A stretch of DNA of 64,000 nucleotides from Pyrenopolyporus hunteri (lineage: Eukaryota > Ascomycota > Sordariomycetes > Xylariales > Hypoxylaceae). The position numbers were made by a program, and so were the translations under genes. A model generated the notes under the pieces. It saw nothing but the letters and a program-made list of their open reading frames with translations, was not told the DNA's origin and did not search any database. The stretch lies in NCBI GenBank assembly GCA_902806595.1, contig CADCXC010000005.1, positions 124,001 to 188,000 on the forward strand, in the 5' to 3' direction. Of the stretch, positions 57,601-64,000 are shown one piece after another (position 1 is the first letter of the stretch; the number at the start of each line of letters is the position of its first letter).

Positions 57601-59639
57601 TTACGTATTAAAAAAATCGATTATTTACGAAAATATAACATATATATTAAAAACGTTCGTATTTACGTTAAAAAATTAACGAAAATAATTAAAATTATTA
57701 AATTTTTATTATTTTTAAAAAATATCGTTAAAAAAATAATTAAAAAATAATTTAACGAATTTATTAATAAAAGTAATTTTATTTTTTTACGAAAATTTTA
57801 ATAAAAATATATATTTTTAATCGATTAAAAACTTTTAAATTAATCGTAATTAAAATAGTTAATAATTTTTAAAATTATCGTAATAATATTTATAATATTT
57901 AACGATATAAAAAATATTATAATATAATTATCGAAATAATTTTAAAATTTTATAATATAATAATCGATTTAATAATAATTCGATTAATAATAATTTATTA
58001 TTTTTATTATTTTTTAATAATAAATCGATTAATAATATTATATTATTTTTTAATAATAATCGATATAATAATCGATATTATAATAATTATAATATTAATT
58101 TAATTAATAACGTTATATTATTTTATAATAATAACGAAATTTATAATCGTTATATTATTTATAATTAATTTAATAAATATATTAATATTTAATAAATTTT
58201 AATTCGTTACGTATTTTTATTAATTTCGTTAAAATATATAATAACAACGATTATAAATTCGAAAATAATAAATATAATATTATAAACGAAAAAATTAAAG
58301 TTTTTAAAAATTTATATTATAAAATTAAAGTTAAAAAATATATATATATTAATATATATTTAACGATATTAAAAAAACGAATATAATAATATTATTACGA
58401 TTAATTAATCGATATAAATTATATTTTTTAAAATATAATTAAATGTATGAAAATGTATTTTTATTTATTAAAAAATTAATAGATGTATATAATTAAATAA
58501 TGTTAAACGATAATATTTTTAATTATAAAAAAAAATTTTAATAAAAATTTATTTATTTAAATAAAATTATTAATCGAAAAAATTTAACGTATTTAAAAAA
58601 AATTAATTATTAATTACGTAATCGATTATAATTTTAAAAAAAATATTATAATTATCGTATAAAAATATTTTATTTTTTACGTTATAATTTTTCGATAATT
58701 AAATATATTCGATAATATTTATTTAAATTTTCGAATTATTACCGATATAATATATCGTATTAAATTATATAATATAAGTTATAATTAAAAAATATCGAAT
58801 TAATATTAAATTAATCGAATTTATCGTAATAATAAAAATTAATTTCGATTATATAATAAAATTTTATAACGTATTAAAAAATTATAACGTTAAAAAAAAT
58901 ATTTTATATATAGTAAAATAAAATATTAATTTATAAAATATTTTATTTTAAAACGACGAAATAAACGTATAAATTAACGACGTTACGTATAAAAGTAAAA
59001 TTTCGATTTTAAAAATATTAACGAAAATTATAATTAATTTTTATTCGATTACGAAAAAATCGACGTACGAAAAAATAATAATAATAACGATAAATAAAAT
59101 TACGATGTTTAATATAATTAAAAAAATAATAAAAACGACGAAAAATTATCGATTATTATTTTAAATTATTATTTTATTATTTACGACGAAATTAATAATT
59201 AAAATATAATAAATATATTTATAAATTAAACGACGTTTTATATAATAATTATAATCGACGTTTTTAATTTTACGATTTACGATATTTTATACGATATTAC
59301 GTTTTATTTTAACGATTAATACGTTAATATATTTTAAAATATTATATTAAATATAAAAATAATCGAAATTTTATTTAACGGTAAATTTTAATTTAAAATT
59401 TTATAACGATTATATTTATATATATTTTTAAATATCGAAATAATAAAACGTTATATTATTCGATTTAACGATAACGTAAAATAATAAAATTTAAATATCG
59501 TTTACGTATTTATATCGTTTAAATTTATTACGTTTTAAATTATATTATTAAATATATCGTTTTTATTATATTTTAAAAATATAAATCGTTTTAATATATA
59601 TTTTAATAATATTAAAAATATATTTATATATAAAAAATA

Positions 59640-60700
59640 TTATTATATATATTATTATATTTTATTATCGAGTTTTATTTATATTATTAATTAATGGTTA
59701 ATTGACTTATATACGTACTACTTCGTAATACGTACTTTAAAAAGAGGAAGTATTTATATACCTTCGTTTATATAAAAAAAACCTTTTTTACGATTTTTTT
59801 ATTAAATATTTTTTTTTTTTTAAATAATTATATAACATTAATTTCACCTTATCGCGATTACTTTTATTGTTATTTCTTTACTTTATTTACGTACGTACTT
59901 ATTAACATTAATATATTAAAATATATATTATATTTAATAATTTTATATATAAATTTACGTATAATTATATTAATATATAATATATATTTTATGTTTTTTT
60001 TTAATTAATTTAATTATATATAATTTTTATTATATATTTTATTATATATTTTATTATATATTTTATTATATATTTTATTATATATTTTATTATATTTTAT
60101 CTATTTTAAAAATATAAAATATAAAAAATAAATCGTTAATTTCGTTTTAATTAAATTTTTTAATAATGTAAATTTTATATCGATATATGTTTTATTTTAA
60201 AAATTATTCGAATATATATTTAATTTTATATCGATATTAAAAGTGTAAATAATAGTTCGAAATAATTATGTAATTTTTTTTTACGGTCGTATACCCTTTT
60301 AATATTTTTTAAATATTTATATAGAATTAAATATATATTCGAATAATTTTTAAAATAAGGTATATATCGATATAAAATTTATATTATTAAAAAGGTTTAA
60401 TTAAAACGAAATTAACGATTTATTTTTTATATTTTATATCTTTAAAATAAGTAAAATATAATAAAATATATAATAAAAAAATTATATATAATTTAAATTT
60501 AATATATATAATAAATTTAATTAAAAAAATATATTTATATTCGAAAAAACTATTTAAATTATTGTATTTTTATATGGGAATTTATTAATAAAGTCGAATA
60601 AAAAATAAAAGATATATTTTTTATATTAATAATATAAATAAAAATTCGATAATAAAAATAAATAATATATATAATAATGTTTTATATAAAAATAAAAAAT
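59640..60700. repeat. Long inverted-repeat element, copy E, nested in the copia-like element
   Basis: The outer ends TTATCGAGTTTTATTTATA and, on the opposite strand, TTATCGAATTTTTATTTATA match copy A, and the inner arms carry the same AAATCGTTAATTTCG blocks. It separates the gag-side and pol-side parts of the retrotransposon and is itself interrupted at 59692-59907. Confidence 0.6.
59692..59907. mobile_element. 216-bp insertion with 5-bp target duplication (solo LTR or MITE)
   Basis: TTAAT is present on both sides (59687-59691 and 59908-59912). Removing the insert restores the sequence seen uninterrupted at about 44,520-44,560. The insert begins TAATGG and ends TTAACA. It keeps more non-CpG G and C than its surroundings, so it is younger or escaped mutation. 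Partly complementary ends (GTTAAT ... TACGTAC) also allow a small inverted-repeat element. Confidence 0.6.
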
Positions 60701-61239
60701 ATTTTATCGTTTATAAATAAAAATATTTATAATTTTTATTTAACGATTATAATTTTATAATTATTTATTATTATTTTACGAAAATTAAATTTTATTAAAT
60801 TTATCGACGATTTAATTATTTTATAATAAATAAATTATATTATTTATTTATTAAAATAAAATATAATAATTTTAATAAAATTTTAATTAATAAAATTAAT
60901 AAATATTATTATTAATATTAAATATATAATAATCGATTAAAACGATTTAAATTTATTATTAAAAATAATGTCGATTTTAATTATAATATATTTATCGACG
61001 TAATATATATTAATACGAAATTAATATTTTATATTATTAATTAAATTACGATATATTAAATTACGAAATTTTTAAAAAATATAATAATAAAATATATTTA
61101 AAATATATTATAAATAATGTAAATTAATATTTATTTAAATTTATTCGACGATATTATTTATAATATCGAAAAAAATTTTATTATTAACAAATTTACGATT
61201 AATATTAAAATTTTAAATATTATAATTAAAAAAATATCC

Positions 61240-61800
61240 GTTAAATTTTATAATTTAATAAATAAATTAAAACGATATTATAAATCGTTACGACGAATTT
61301 TTAAAATTATATTTAAAAATTTATTTAATGTAAAATTCGAATATATATTATAAATAATCGTAAAAATTATTAACGATATCGTAAAATTTAACGGATTAAT
61401 ATTTACGTTATTAATATTTAACGCGTATTTATAATTAATCGATAATTTATTTATAATATTATTTTTAAAAATTAAAAAAACGACGATTAAAAAAATTATA
61501 GTTAAAATAAATAAAATTAAAATAAAACGATAAATAATCGATGTTTTTAATATAAAAAATAATTCGAATATTTTCGATATATTAAATTTATTATTATAGT
61601 TAAAAATATATATTTATTACGAAAAAAACGATTAAAAAAATTTATATATATTAATTATTAAAAATAACGAAACGTATATCGTTAAAATAAATAATAAATT
61701 TATTAATTTTCGTATAATAATTATTAAATCGTATAATTATAATATAATAATTAACGTATTAAAATTTATTTCGATTATAAAATTCGATTTTAATTTCGAT
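61240..61800 (+). pseudogene. Decayed integrase C-terminal region
   Basis: Recognisable pieces are KRYYKSLRRIFKII, VKIINDIVKFNGLIFTLLIF, and then NNETYIVKINNKFINF. These match, with RIP-type substitutions, the region after the integrase core of fungal retrotransposons as I remember it. Confidence 0.65.
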
Positions 61801-63010
61801 TAATAAGAAAATAACGACGATAAAATATATATATTATCGAAAAATTTATTTAAAATTTAAAAACAAAAACGTGAAAAATTATCCGATAATAAAAATAAAT
61901 TAAAAGTTATTATTATTTATATAATTACGAAAAAATACGAAAATTAATTTTTAACCGTTTAATTACGTAAAAAAAAAAAGATTATAATTTTTAAAAAATT
62001 TTTTAAAAAATTAAATGCGAAAAAAATTAAAAAATTTATCGATAAAAACGTATTTTCGTTTAAAAAATACGATCTTATTAAATTTTACGATATTTAATTA
62101 TTTAATTTTCGTATCGTTTAAAAAATTAAAAAAAAAAATATTTTATATTTTTTCAAAAAGTTTAAATTTATTATTTAAAGTTATAATAATAAAAGTAAAA
62201 AAATAATATTAATATAATTATCGATTATATAACGATTAAATTAACGAATAATTATAATATTTATATTTATTTTTATAAAAAAAAATAAAAGTTTAATTAC
62301 GCGATATTATATAAATTTATATATAATTAAAATTAAAGTTAAATCGTATTATTTTAATTCGATTATTTTTTATTTTTATATTTAAATATTTTTTTAATAC
62401 GATTATAATAATTATAAGATTTTTATATAATATAATAAAAGTTAATATATATTAATAAATTATATATTTTAAATATTATAAAAAAAAATTTTAAATAATT
62501 ATATTTACGTATAATTTATATTTATTAATATTAAAATCGATCGATTATTTCGAATTAATAAATATATAAATTAACGATACCTTCGAATTATTCGATGAAA
62601 TATTCGATTAAATAAAAAATTAAAAACGAAAAAAAATAAGATTTTTAATTAAATTAAAAAAATATTTAATTATAAATCATTCGATTATTTTTAACGGATA
62701 TATTATTATTATAAAAATTAACGAAATAATTTATTTACGTTAAAAAAATTAAAGAAAAAAAATTATTTTTATTAAAATCGATATTAACGATATAACGTAT
62801 TAATACGTATAATAACGTATTTATAAAACGTATATCGCATTAATTTATTAATTTAAAATTACATATAATATATTCGAAATAATTTAATACCGTAAATTCG
62901 AAATTATCGAAATTACGAAATTTAATAAACGATTTAATTAATAAAAAATAAATATCGATCGAAAATTATAATTTATATTTTTAAATTTAAAAATTATTAA
63001 ATTATTTATT

Positions 63011-63395
63011 TTCGTCGATAAATTATTTATAAATAATAAAAATTTAAATTTTTAAATTAAATATATTATATTTATTATAAATAAAATATTTTCGAAATTA
63101 TTTTTTAATATTAAAAATAATATCATTTATTAAAATTTAATTAAATTAAAACACGTTATATAAAACGTTTTAATAAACGAAATTTACGTTATAATATATA
63201 ACGTAAATATAATAATAATTTTTAAAATAACGATTTCGTTAATTAATAAAAAATTAAATTATTTAAATTTTTTTATTATTATTTATATTAATTTTTATTT
63301 ATTTTATAAATATTTAATTAAATTAAATACTACGAAAAAAAAAAAACTTATAATCGATATTATATTACTTCGATAATCGTACGAAAAATAAAAAA
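63011..63395 (+). pseudogene. Decayed RNase H region
   Basis: The frame reads FVDKLFINNKNLNF, IFIINKIFSK, LINEIYVIIYNVN and KLNTTKKKKLIIDIILLR, resembling the RNase H end of fungal copia-type polyproteins, with TAA/TAG at former CAA/CAG codons. Confidence 0.65.
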
Positions 63396-63592
63396 TAACG
63401 AAAATCAAATAAATTTATAAAAAAAATAACCTTATCGACATTATAATAAAAAATAATATTAATAAAACATTAAAAACGTTTATTAATATAAATAATATTA
63501 TAATAAAATTATAAAAATAAATAAAAAAAAAAAAAAAAATTTATTATTATTAATAATTAAAAAAAAAAATTACGAAAAAAAAAAATTATTAA

Positions 63593-63865
63593 TATAATTA
63601 TATAATTTTATATTAAAAAATTTATCGTAATAATAATAACGATAAATATATTTTTATTAAATATTTTATCGTTTTAAATAATAAAAATTTAAAATATATA
63701 TTTTAAAAAAATATATAAATATCGATTAATATAAAATTAATTAATTATATTTTTATATAAATAAATATAATAAATATAATATTTTTTTCGTAAATTTTTA
63801 TATTAAACGATTATATAATATCTTTTTTTCGATTTATTAATTAATAATTTTTTATTATTTAATAT
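63593..63865 (+). repeat. 3' LTR of the copia-like element
   Basis: The partner of 56409-56681. It is preceded by an A/G-rich tract (63,510-63,590) that fits a polypurine tract. Confidence 0.75.
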
Positions 63866-64000
63866 ATTATATAATTTTATAAATAATTATTTAATTTAAT
63901 TTATATAATATATTAAATTTTAATTATTTTAATTAATATATTTTTAAAAAAAAATTTATTTTTTTAAAATTTTTTTTTTTTTTTACGTTTTACTACGCCA

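Larger units (their letters stand above)
56409..63866 (+). mobile_element. RIP-destroyed Ty1/copia-like retrotransposon, plus strand
   Basis: Direct repeats of about 270 bases at both ends (constant offset 7184, no net indel) are the LTRs. A gag-like frame opens with ATG at 57373 (MSKINKI). Integrase C-terminal motifs read KRYYKSLRRIFKII, IIVKIINDIVKFNGLIFTLL and FNAYL at 61,260-61,440. RNase H motifs follow: FVDKLFINNK at 63,011 and KLIIDIILLR near 63,350. Integrase before RNase H is the copia order. A purine-rich tract before the right LTR agrees with the plus orientation. The interior is interrupted by an inverted-repeat element at about 59,640-60,700. All frames are full of stops. Confidence 0.75.
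41571..64000. other. Extremely AT-rich, RIP-saturated repeat block (continues past the right edge)
   Basis: Composition changes abruptly at about 41,571. Many 60-base stretches have no G or C at all (for example 42,001-42,060). Where G and C remain they are mostly in CpG. The content is decayed mobile elements, listed separately, with no intact gene. The TACCTAGGTA motif common to the left is not seen here. This is a RIP-mutated AT isochore or part of a regional centromere. Confidence 0.9.

Noticed and set aside
62015..62206. Short open frame in the AT block, plus strand
   Set aside because: K/F/L/I-only translation inside the dead copia-like element; expected by chance in AT-rich sequence.

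Overview
The window looks like chromosomal DNA of a filamentous ascomycete (Pezizomycotina, probably a Sordariomycete). Genes carry short GT-AG introns with CTRAY-type branch sites. The gene families are typical of such fungi: a HET-domain protein, GH105 and GH3 glycosidases, a DUF1996 secreted protein and an FAD monooxygenase. Repeated DNA shows the footprint of repeat-induced point mutation (RIP): C-to-T and G-to-A transitions and CAG-to-TAG stops.

Region 1 (1-17.8 kb) is gene-sparse. It holds the 5' end of a Met22/Hal2-like 3'(2'),5'-bisphosphate nucleotidase running off the left edge, a small two-helix membrane protein, a broken retroelement-like relic, a secreted GH105 hydrolase with one intron, and a head-to-head pair of paralogous secreted proteins of unknown function (7.8-10.4 kb). 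A two-helix membrane protein, an FAD monooxygenase and a spliced fungal-specific protein follow. Region 2 (17.8-34.4 kb) holds an unrecognised spliced minus-strand gene with a frame break, a five-exon GH3 beta-glucosidase, a tail-to-tail DUF1996 gene, a HET-domain gene followed directly by a short internal telomere-like repeat, and a 939-residue proline-rich/coiled-coil membrane protein. Region 3 (34.4-41.57 kb) has no convincing intact gene, only decayed coding fragments. Throughout 1-41.5 kb the spacers are dotted with the palindromic motif TACCTAGGTA and runs of TAGG/TACC.

Region 4 (41,571 to the right edge, over 22 kb) is extremely AT-rich, and the change at its left edge is abrupt. It is a nest of RIP-destroyed mobile elements: a minus-strand Ty3/gypsy chromovirus (RT and chromodomain traces, tandem ~833-bp LTRs), a plus-strand Ty1/copia-like element (integrase and RNase H traces, ~270-bp LTRs), and five copies of a long inverted-repeat element. 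One inverted-repeat copy sits inside the copia-like element and itself carries a 216-bp insertion flanked by 5-bp duplications. Remaining G and C lie mostly in CpG dinucleotides. The block is either a large AT isochore or part of a regional centromere.

Functionally, the GH105, GH3 and DUF1996 proteins are secreted enzymes or effector-like proteins of plant-biomass-degrading fungi. They are separate transcription units, and nothing shows a co-regulated cluster. Exon boundaries were placed by eye from splice consensus, phase and family similarity. No search was run.
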